This document shows positions 1 to 5,733 of a stretch of 14,506 nucleotides of DNA, piece by piece. A program made the position numbers and the translations under genes. Location of the stretch: contig JAQUZU010000042.1 in NCBI GenBank assembly GCA_028691175.1, positions 1-14,506 of the forward strand. Direction: 5' to 3'. The first letter of the stretch is position 1. The number at the start of each line of letters is the position of its first letter. A model generated the notes under the pieces. That model saw nothing but the letters and a program-made list of their open reading frames with translations, was not told the origin of the DNA and did no database searches. The DNA comes from Candidatus Kapaibacterium sp. (GTDB taxonomy: Bacteria; Bacteroidota; Ignavibacteria; Kapaibacteriales; UBA2268).

Positions 1-495
1 GCGTCGGTGGGAATTTGGCTGACGGGCTATTTTGCGGACAGCCCGGAGTGGCGCACCACGGGGCGACTGTTTGCCGAGACTCTCGTGCTTGCGGCGGCGG
101 TGAATATGGGGCTGAAATATGCGCTTGGGCGGAGCAGACCCTGCTTAGAAGAGGGAAATCACCGCTTCGGATTTGCCGAAATTGACGATTCGAGGCAGTC
201 TATGCCGAGCGGACACACGACTACTGCGTTTGCCGCTGCAACGGTTCTTTCCGAGAGAATTGGTAATATTTACGCTTCAATTGCATTATATGCGCTTGCC
301 TGTGGAACTGCGTGCGAGAGGGTAATTGCGGACAGGCACTGGTTTTCGGACGTGATTCTCGGGGCAGAAATCGGATATTTCTCTGCTCACGCAATTTGCG
401 ATGTCTCTGAGCGAAAGCAGAATAACCGAGATGTCGTATTCCTTCCGCTTATTGCACCGGATTATGTGGGATTTCAGACTTTTGTCCGTTTTTAA
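1..495 (+). CDS. PAP2-superfamily phosphatase, C-terminal part (5' end outside window)
   Basis: The reading frame is open from base 1 and ends with TAA at 493-495, so the true start lies upstream of the window; the GTG at 7 is not a convincing start. The acid-phosphatase signature of type 2 phosphatidic acid phosphatases is complete: KYALGRSRP (K-x6-RP), SMPSGH (PSGH) and R-VIADR-H-WFS-D (R-x5-H-x3-D, with Cys-Glu in place of the usual leading Ser). The two His and the Arg residues form the catalytic phospho-enzyme site. Hydrophobic stretches around the motifs fit a membrane enzyme with its active site on the periplasmic face. The family dephosphorylates lipid phosphates such as phosphatidic acid, phosphatidylglycerol phosphate or undecaprenyl pyrophosphate; the substrate cannot be told from this fragment. 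It converges on azlD, with a hairpin repeat between them. Confidence 0.88.
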   Translation, partial: ASVGIWLTGYFADSPEWRTTGRLFAETLVLAAAVNMGLKYALGRSRPCLEEGNHRFGFAEIDDSRQSMPSGHTTTAFAAATVLSERIGNIYASIALYALACGTACERVIADRHWFSDVILGAEIGYFSAHAICDVSERKQNNRDVVFLPLIAPDYVGFQTFVRF

Positions 496-567
496 TTTGA
501 TGATTGGGCGGCGTGGTGGAGGTATCAATTAATTGAAAATTACGAATAATTACAATTTTGAAGGGCA

Positions 568-647
568 AGAGGGCAGACACACGGGTCTGCCCCTACGGAA
601 ATCTTTTAACGTATAGAAGGGGATTGCGAGTCAAGCCCGCAATGACG
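568..647 (+). repeat. Paired-hairpin intergenic repeat, copy A
   Basis: This copy lies between the convergent PAP2 and azlD genes. It starts with a perfect 8-bp stem, GGGCAGAC (571-578) and GTCTGCCC (585-592), with a 6-base loop. A spacer containing CTACGGAAATCTTT follows, then a second dyad ATTGCG/CGCAAT (623-628, 638-643). The same order of elements occurs on the other strand at 5038-5115. The CTACGGAAATCTTT block is identical between copies. The GGGATTGCG(a/g)GTCAAGCCCGCAATGACG end differs at one internal base, the rest of the spacer is less conserved, and the first hairpin is shared in position but not in exact sequence. It could act as a bidirectional 3' mRNA stabiliser or terminator, or be a non-autonomous mobile repeat; the sequence does not decide. 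Confidence 0.7.
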
Positions 648-679
648 AGTAGATGTGAAAGTTCGCTCGCATTCGCACA

Positions 680-1009
680 TCACATAAACACATTCTGTAC
701 GAGGAGCATATATATGACGGTGCCGACAAGGATTGAGATCAGAGGGTTTCTTTTCCAGAGCTGCAGGGCGACTGTTACCGCGGTGGCGATTAACTCCGGA
801 ATGCCGTGCGGAGCTGCAAGCGGGTTGACGTTATTGAAGCAATAGACGATAAGCATCGCGATAGCCGCCGGAGAAATTACTTTGCCGATATAGAGCACTA
901 TGCTTGGCGGATTGCCTTTGCCAAATACGATAAACGGGAAAGCACGGATCAGAAAAGTCGTTACCGCGACTGTAAGCATTACTACTAAAGCGTAGAATGT
1001 GTCGGTCAT
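680..1009 (-). CDS. azlD: AzlD-family branched-chain amino acid export subunit
   Basis: This 109-residue, very hydrophobic protein has about four membrane helices, the usual size and layout of AzlD (AzlD/HI1737 family). The N-terminal LTVAVTTFLIRAFPF segment, with its Arg in the first helix region, and the VISPAAIAMLIVYC helix are typical. AzlD works with the larger AzlC as a two-subunit transporter in the inner membrane; in Bacillus and relatives the pair exports leucine or analogues (azaleucine resistance). Its ATG (1007-1009) overlaps the azlC stop in an ATGA junction, so the two are translationally coupled. Family assignment is firm; the amino acid specificity is inferred from the family only. 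Confidence 0.88.
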   Translation of the reverse strand: MTDTFYALVVMLTVAVTTFLIRAFPFIVFGKGNPPSIVLYIGKVISPAAIAMLIVYCFNNVNPLAAPHGIPELIATAVTVALQLWKRNPLISILVGTVIYMLLVQNVFM

Positions 1010-1734
1010 TTTGCGCCTCCTTTCATGGCGAGAGTATGCTTATAAGTAGTGTCGAAACGTGGTCGAAGGAGAATAAAACTCGTCAGAATCAGTGCAATTG
1101 CAATTATGAGCATGTAGTCCGTGCCGAAAGCAATTCTGCAGAATATAGTCGCTCCTGCACCTATAATCGACGGTATTCGGTTCGCTTTTTCGAGGCATTG
1201 GTCAGTTAAAATCACGATAAACAGAGCTGTCATCGCAAATTCGATGCCCATTGTGTTGAATTTAATCAGGTCTCCGAGTATCGCTCCGACAGTGCACCCG
1301 AATATCCAGTAGAAGTGGTCGAGAGCCGAGATTGCAAGGCAGTAATCATCGGAATTTTCGCCCTCGGGACATTTGTTTTCGATTTGCAGAGCATAGGTTT
1401 CATCGCTCAGCGTAAGTATCATATAGAGCCGTCTCGGGAGTTTCAGGCGACGGAAACGCTCGATTAGCGACAGTCCGTACATAGCATAGCGCAGGTTCAA
1501 AAGTATCGTTATTATGACGATTTGCGGAATTGTGCGGACGTTATTAATCAGGTCGGGCTGCATGTATTGGATTGCGGCACTCTCCGTGATGAACGCGGCG
1601 AACATCGCCCAGAGGAAATTCAAGTCCGTTTTTGCAGCGAGCAAAATGCCCGCACCCATGCCCATCACGCTATAGCCCATTAAAACAGGTAGCGAACTGA
1701 TGAATGCGGCTTTAAATACTTTCTTTGTTATCAT
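1006..1734 (-). CDS. azlC: AzlC-family branched-chain amino acid permease subunit
   Basis: The 242-residue protein has the multi-helix AzlC fold. Characteristic stretches are AAFITESAAIQYM (the helix 2 family motif region), LLNLRYAMYGLSL (family pattern N-x-R-x-x-x-Y-G) and LTLSDETYAL. An acidic, soluble-looking loop (ENKCPEGENSDDY) follows the last of these. AzlC is the large subunit of the AzlCD exporter. It is the first gene of the pair and overlaps azlD by 4 bases. No strong Shine-Dalgarno sequence precedes the ATG at 1732-1734; the upstream leader is AT-rich. The gene is separated by 88 bases from the membrane protein gene upstream on the same strand, with no clear terminator between, so read-through from the prfB operon is possible. 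Confidence 0.9.
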   Translation of the reverse strand: MITKKVFKAAFISSLPVLMGYSVMGMGAGILLAAKTDLNFLWAMFAAFITESAAIQYMQPDLINNVRTIPQIVIITILLNLRYAMYGLSLIERFRRLKLPRRLYMILTLSDETYALQIENKCPEGENSDDYCLAISALDHFYWIFGCTVGAILGDLIKFNTMGIEFAMTALFIVILTDQCLEKANRIPSIIGAGATIFCRIAFGTDYMLIIAIALILTSFILLRPRFDTTYKHTLAMKGGAK

Positions 1735-1822
1735 GTAATTCTTTAAAATTTATATGGTTGTTTATATTCACATATTTCATTGTTTTTTCGGGCTGAAAGC
1801 CATTCAAAATTTACACAGTGCA

Positions 1823-2371
1823 CTAAAACGGGAGCTTGTTTTTATAAGCGTCTCTGAACTGTTTCATTCGTAATGCGCGGATAAAGTAAATCATTATCAC
1901 TATATAGAAGAGCATCACGCAAAGTCCCGCAAAAAGCCCTACATAAGACCATACGTCCGAGCCGCTGCCTGCGGGCGTGAAATCAAGCGAGAACTGCCAG
2001 ATTTTTACCCAAAAAACACTTGCCGCACCTACGAGAATCAACATTATGTATGCCAGGACATTGACCGCACCAAGTGCCCAAGTCTTGAATTTGCGGAACG
2101 ACGCACCAACATAAATTGTGAAAACCGCGAACGCCGTGCATGCCGCGCCTCCGCCCAAAAGCATGCCAATAAACGTGATTACACGCTGTAAAATCGGGCT
2201 TGTACCTGCATTAGCCTCGATAGCCCCGCGATACTGTGCAAGCACAAAATAGAGCATTACGGCCCATATTCCGACGATTAACAGAATAACGCCGGTGAGA
2301 ATCCACATTGTACTGATTGAACTAACGAGCGACGTTTGTCGCTTTGCCGGAGAGAGTTTTGGTAATTTCAT
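1823..2371 (-). CDS. Four-helix integral membrane protein of unknown function
   Basis: I do not recognise the family. The 182-residue protein has four clear membrane segments, at about residues 23-46, 64-89, 97-124 and 139-167. A short basic N-terminus (KLPKLSPAKRQ) and a basic C-terminus (ALRMKQFRDAYKNK) would both be cytoplasmic by the positive-inside rule. The segment between helices 1 and 2 contains a glycine-rich turn (GMLLGGGA). No catalytic or metal-binding motif is visible, and there is no signal peptide with a cleavage site. The ATG at 2369-2371 lies 9 bases after the prfB stop and is preceded by AAAGG at suitable spacing, so it is almost certainly co-transcribed with prfB. Small multi-helix proteins of this type are common as uncharacterised genes in Bacteroidota-like genomes. 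No function is proposed. Confidence 0.8.
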   Translation of the reverse strand: MKLPKLSPAKRQTSLVSSISTMWILTGVILLIVGIWAVMLYFVLAQYRGAIEANAGTSPILQRVITFIGMLLGGGAACTAFAVFTIYVGASFRKFKTWALGAVNVLAYIMLILVGAASVFWVKIWQFSLDFTPAGSGSDVWSYVGLFAGLCVMLFYIVIMIYFIRALRMKQFRDAYKNKLPF

Positions 2372-2380
2372 GTTGTACCT

Positions 2381-3479
2381 TTATTTATCCGTTAATAGCA
2401 GAGTTGCCTTTATAAATGAATCAATGTCGCCGTCCATCACTGCGTTGATGTCTGTGCGCTTAAGTTCGCTACGGTGGTCATTTACCATGGTGTAAGGCTG
2501 AAAAACATACGAGCGAATCTGACTGCCCCATTCTATTTTCATCTTGCTACCCTCGATGCGGGCTTTTTCTGCCATTTCCTCCTCGAGTCGCTTTTGATAT
2601 AAACGGGATTTTAGCATAGTCATTGCACGTTCGCGATTTTGCAGTTGCGAGCGCTCTTCCTGGCACGACACGACAATTCCGCTCGGAATGTGTCGCAATC
2701 GGACTGCGGTTTCTACTTTATTTACATTCTGCCCGCCTTTTCCGCCGGAGCGGAAGGTATCCATCTCGACATCTGCGGGATTTACGACTATATCGACATT
2801 ATCATCTACTACAGGGCACACGAACACGGATGCGAATGAAGTATGGCGTCGAGCATTCGAATCAAACGGAGAAATGCGCACCAAGCGGTGCACGCCGTTT
2901 TCGGTTTTTAGATAGCCGTATGCAAATTTGCCTTCTATTTCGATTGTGGCGGACTTTATGCCCGCACCGTCGCCGGGGAGTTCGTCCGCAAGATATACTT
3001 TATAATTGTGGCGTTCGCCCCATCGAGTGTACATTCTGAGGAGCATTTCCGCCCAGTCCTGGGCTTCGGTTCCGCCTGCTCCGGAGTGAATTGTAAGCAG
3101 AGCGTTTCGGCTGTCGTCTTTATCGGATAGCAGGTTTCGGATTTCGAGGTCGGAGATAACCTCCTCGACGCGTTCAATTTCGGCGTTGATTTCGCCCTCA
3201 AGGGTTTCGTCTTTGTCCTCTTCGGCGAGCATGATGAGTGCTTCAGCGTCCTGAACAGCGGTTTTTCCTGCCTGCCAGATGTTGATCCACTCTTTCAATT
3301 CTGAAATATCCTGCATTATGTGCTGTGCATTTTCAGAATTATCCCAGAAGTCAGGAGACTCGCTTATCTGCTGTAATTCTTTTATTTTCTGCGACTTAGC
3401 ATCGAGGTCAAAGGAACCTCCGCAATTTTTCGATTCGCAAGTTAAAATTTTGAGCTGTTTCTTTCTGTGGTTCGAACAT
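2381..3479 (-). CDS. prfB: Peptide chain release factor 2, expressed by programmed +1 frameshift
   Basis: RF2 recognises UAA and UGA stop codons in the ribosomal A site and triggers peptide release. Translation starts at the ATG at 3477-3479 (frame 1), runs 23 codons ([23 protein letters not shown]) and meets an in-frame TGA at 3408-3410. A +1 shift on CTT-TGA-C continues as [24 protein letters not shown] and onward, giving 23 + 342 = 365 residues, equal to E. coli RF2. The shifted N-terminus matches the RF2 consensus (xPDFWD). The tripeptide anticodon SPF is at about residues 203-205 and the catalytic GGQ at about 248-250, within two residues of their E. coli positions. A caller that ignores the shift would start at the internal ATG at 3314-3316 and lose 54 residues. 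An AAGGCAG stretch precedes the proposed ATG. It is followed at 9 bases by a membrane protein gene. Confidence 0.95.
3407..3421 (-). promoter_or_regulatory. prfB: Programmed +1 frameshift cassette of prfB (autoregulation site)
   Basis: Read on the minus strand, the stretch is GGAGG-TTC-CTT-TGA-C. It has an internal Shine-Dalgarno (3417-3421), a 3-base spacer, the slippery CTT codon (3411-3413), the UGA stop (3408-3410) and a C after it. The E. coli prfB site has the same design and the same 3-base spacing. Mechanism known from E. coli: when RF2 is scarce the UGA is slow to terminate, and the internal SD pulls the ribosome forward one base, so full-length RF2 is made; when RF2 is plentiful, a 23-residue peptide is released. 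Confidence 0.93.
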
Positions 3480-3583
3480 TGTTCTGCCTTATAATTTCGT
3501 ATTCAGTTATATAAAGACGTCAGCGTGCAATAATTATTGTTAAAGAGCGTCTCTGATATCGCATAATTAATGTAATAAGTGAT

Positions 3584-4240
3584 ATGGACAGATTACACAT
3601 AAACGAAATTTTTTATTCGCTGCAGGGCGAGGGAACTCGCGCCGGAATGCCGTGTGTGTTTGTGAGGTTTGCCGGGTGCAATCTGCACTGCGTCTGGTGC
3701 GATACGGAGTATTCCCGGCGGGCGGATAGTGCAAAACTTGCGATGACCCGCGATGAACTTATGGCGAAAATCCTCGGCTATAACTGTGAATTTATTGAGT
3801 TTACAGGTGGCGAACCGATGCTCGAGCCTGCTCTGCCGGAAATTACGAAAACTCTCTGCGAAATGGGCTATACGGTTGCAATCGAGACCAACGGCTCGAT
3901 TATGCTGAACGAACTCGACGGCCGTGTTGTTAAAATTGTCGATGTGAAATGTCCCGGCTCGGGGTGTGCGGAGAGCTTTCTGCTCGAAAATATCGATTTC
4001 CTGAGATGCCGCGACGAGGTGAAATTCGTGATTGCTTTGCCGAATGACTTGGATTTTGCACGTGATTTTGTCCTGCATCACAACCTCTCCGGCAAGTGTG
4101 GTGCCGTGCTTTTCTCTATTGTGCCCGGCAGTCTTTCGCTTAAAGATGTAGCGGATTTTATCCTGCAAAACCGTTTAGACGTCCGCCTGCAGGTACAGTT
4201 GCATAAATTAATCTGGGGTGCCGATGCCGTCGGCGTTTAA
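3584..4240 (+). CDS. queE: 7-carboxy-7-deazaguanine synthase (radical SAM)
   Basis: QueE converts 6-carboxy-5,6,7,8-tetrahydropterin to 7-carboxy-7-deazaguanine, the ring-contraction step on the way to preQ0 and queuosine in tRNA. The 218-residue protein opens with INEIFYSLQGEGTRAG (family pattern, substrate pocket). The cluster-binding motif C32-x3-C36-x2-C39 lies in AGCNLHCVWCDT, and the GGEP SAM-binding motif is at residues 75-78 (FTGGEPMLEP). The C-terminal RLQVQLHKLIWG is also family-like. Start: the ATG at 3584 puts the conserved N-terminus at the usual distance; no convincing Shine-Dalgarno sequence precedes it. The gene is followed after 14 bases by the yggS-type gene, likely one operon. 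No other queuosine gene (queC, queD, queF) is in the window. Confidence 0.93.
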   Translation: MDRLHINEIFYSLQGEGTRAGMPCVFVRFAGCNLHCVWCDTEYSRRADSAKLAMTRDELMAKILGYNCEFIEFTGGEPMLEPALPEITKTLCEMGYTVAIETNGSIMLNELDGRVVKIVDVKCPGSGCAESFLLENIDFLRCRDEVKFVIALPNDLDFARDFVLHHNLSGKCGAVLFSIVPGSLSLKDVADFILQNRLDVRLQVQLHKLIWGADAVGV

Positions 4241-4254
4241 TTGAAAGGTGAATT

Positions 4255-4965
4255 ATGGAAGAAAACATAAAAAATAACTGGAACGCGATTTGTGACCGTG
4301 CAAAGAAAGCGGCTGAGGCTTGCAATCGCAATTTTGACGAGATTCTCGTACTCGCAGTTTCGAAAACTCATCCGCACTCTGCGGTGCTCTCCGGAATGGA
4401 CTGCGGAATAAAAGAGTTCGGCGAAAACTATGCCCAAGAACTAAAGGATAAACATCAACTCCTTGCAGATAAAGGACTTACGCAACCTGTCTGGCATTTC
4501 ATCGGACATCTTCAGACGAACAAGGTGAAGTATATTGCGCCGTTTGTTTCGATGATTCATTCGGTAGATTCGCTAAAACTTGCCGAGGAAATCTCGCGTC
4601 AGGCGGGCTTGCACAATCGCACAATCGACATTTTGCTTCAGGTGAATACTTCCGGCGAGGACTCCAAGAGCGGATGTGCTCCGGAAGAGATTTTCGATCT
4701 GGCTCAGGGTGCGCTCGAAATTCCGAATATTCGCGTTCGCGGTCTGATGACAATCGGCTCGTTTTCGGAGGATAAAAATGTGTCTATACGGGAATTTTCG
4801 CTGCTTCGTTCGCTTCGCGACGAACTGTGTGCGCGGTTTCCGCAGGCAGACTTCCGCCATCTCTCGATGGGCATGACGCACGATTTCGATACTGCAATCG
4901 CACAGGGGGCGACCATTGTCCGCGTTGGTACCGCGATTTTCGGTGCCCGCGATTATAGTAAATAA
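4255..4965 (+). CDS. yggS: YggS/PROSC-family pyridoxal phosphate homeostasis protein
   Basis: This 236-residue protein of the alanine-racemase-like single TIM barrel family binds PLP but is not known as an enzyme; it buffers PLP and affects amino acid metabolism. Visible landmarks are LAVSKTHP with the PLP lysine at residue 37, FGENYAQEL, WHFIGHLQTNKVKY, IHSVDSLKLAEEI, LLQVNTSGEDSKSG, RGLMTIGSF, and the phosphate-binding end LSMGMTHDFDTAIAQG plus VRVGTAIFG. All lie in the family order and the length is normal. GAAAGGTGA sits upstream of the ATG at workable Shine-Dalgarno spacing, and the 14-base gap to queE supports co-transcription. It is the last + gene before a convergent tRNA array. Confidence 0.94.
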   Translation: MEENIKNNWNAICDRAKKAAEACNRNFDEILVLAVSKTHPHSAVLSGMDCGIKEFGENYAQELKDKHQLLADKGLTQPVWHFIGHLQTNKVKYIAPFVSMIHSVDSLKLAEEISRQAGLHNRTIDILLQVNTSGEDSKSGCAPEEIFDLAQGALEIPNIRVRGLMTIGSFSEDKNVSIREFSLLRSLRDELCARFPQADFRHLSMGMTHDFDTAIAQGATIVRVGTAIFGARDYSK

Positions 4966-5037
4966 CCCACATTCGTGGGATTACCGGGAGGGGGGGGCAG
5001 CACCCTCTCTTACGGGCAGATAGGTTGCTGCCGCCCG
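4966..5037 (+). other. Hairpin-rich spacer after the yggS-type gene
   Basis: No gene is visible here. A small dyad CCCAC-ATTC-GTGGG occupies 4966-4979. It is followed by a G8 run (4990-4997) and a longer hairpin, GGCAGCACC (4996-5004) with GGTTGCTGCC (5023-5032), which is perfect except for one bulged base. None is followed by a T-run on the + strand, so a classical intrinsic terminator is not supported. On the minus strand the order is GGCAGCAACC stem, loop, GGTGCTGCC, then a C-rich run. The segment borders repeat copy B directly and may belong to the same or a second repeat family. Confidence 0.5.
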
Positions 5038-5115
5038 CGTCATTGCGGGCTTGACCCGCAATCCCTTTCTTATGTACAGAAAGATTTCCGTAGGGGGCGG
5101 ATGATATCCACCTCT
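5038..5115 (-). repeat. Paired-hairpin intergenic repeat, copy B
   Basis: This is the inverted counterpart of the repeat at 568-647. Read on the minus strand, it starts with AGAGG and a 7-bp hairpin of the type GGTGGAT/ATCCGCC (one wobble pair). It continues with CTACGGAAATCTTT and a spacer, and ends in a perfect 8-bp dyad ATTGCGGG/CCCGCAAT with a 5-base loop (5042-5062). Like copy A, it lies in a convergent intergenic gap, here between the yggS-type gene (+) and the tRNA-Gly array (-). Differences in the first hairpin keep a stem while changing its sequence. Confidence 0.7.
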
Positions 5116-5226
5116 ACATTTTTTATATATATACTTTTGTAAATATATAAAAATGCCTCGCTATCGGGGGAAAAGTTGATAACAAGGCATGCAGCATAAA
5201 GAGGAAGAGACGGTTAAAAACCGTCG
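5116..5226. other. AT-rich spacer between repeat B and the tRNA array
   Basis: No credible gene is present. The stretch begins with alternating TA tracts (about 5122-5150). A 6-bp inverted repeat ATGCCT/AGGCAT (5153-5158, 5185-5190) has a 26-base loop. At the right edge a perfect 7-bp hairpin, GACGGTT-AAA-AACCGTC (5209-5225), lies immediately 3' of the last tRNA on the minus strand. It is followed there by TCTTCCTCTTT, a pyrimidine-rich but not uniform U-run, so it may serve as a weak terminator or a 3' processing boundary for the tRNA transcript. Confidence 0.45.
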
Positions 5227-5299
<73 letters not shown>

Positions 5300-5348
5300 T
5301 AATATTCAAAGAACAAGCATTCAACCGGCTCTACTCTTTAAGAGAGAG

Positions 5349-5421
<73 letters not shown>

Positions 5422-5462
5422 AATATATTTGATGTCAATTTCCGGAGCAAACTCCGCGTTTG

Positions 5463-5535
<73 letters not shown>

Positions 5536-5586
5536 ATTGCAACTTTCATTGCTCTTATTATCAACCGTCAATCAACTTGACGAATA

Positions 5587-5618
5587 CAAAATTACGGTTT
5601 TTTTTTGAATTATGCAAG
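5587..5618 (-). promoter_or_regulatory. FCB-type promoter for the tRNA-Gly array
   Basis: On the minus strand, CTTG (5615-5618), a 20-base spacer and TAATTTTG (5587-5594) match the Bacteroidota -33/-7 pattern (TTG, about 20 bases, TAnnTTTG). Immediately upstream lies a 16-bp A/T palindrome (5620-5635, AAAAAATTAATTTTTT), placed like an UP element. Downstream, a perfect dyad CGTCAA-N5-TTGACG (5566-5582) falls at the expected start of transcription. Strength and start site are inferred. Confidence 0.55.
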
Positions 5619-5733
5619 TAAAAAATTAATTTTTTCAAATTTATGTTTTATTTGACTAATTTCTTGATTTCCGTTTCAAATATCGCTTTCTAATACGCGA
5701 TTATACTATCAATATGCGTGCCAAAGTCTGCTG

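Noticed and set aside
2381..3316. prfB as a 311-residue gene starting at the internal ATG
   Set aside because: It lacks the conserved N-terminal domain start; the frameshift cassette and the PDFWD segment upstream show that the gene begins at 3479.
3593..4168. 191-residue minus-strand reading frame inside queE
   Set aside because: It is a shadow of queE: no family resemblance, and His/Asn/Arg-rich composition typical of an antisense frame.
4966..4979. CCCAC-ATTC-GTGGG as a terminator of the queE-yggS operon
   Set aside because: The stem is only 5 bp and no T-run follows.
5171..5183. TTATCAAC-like sequence as a DnaA box or origin element
   Set aside because: It differs at two positions from TTATCCACA, stands alone and has no DnaA or dnaN context.
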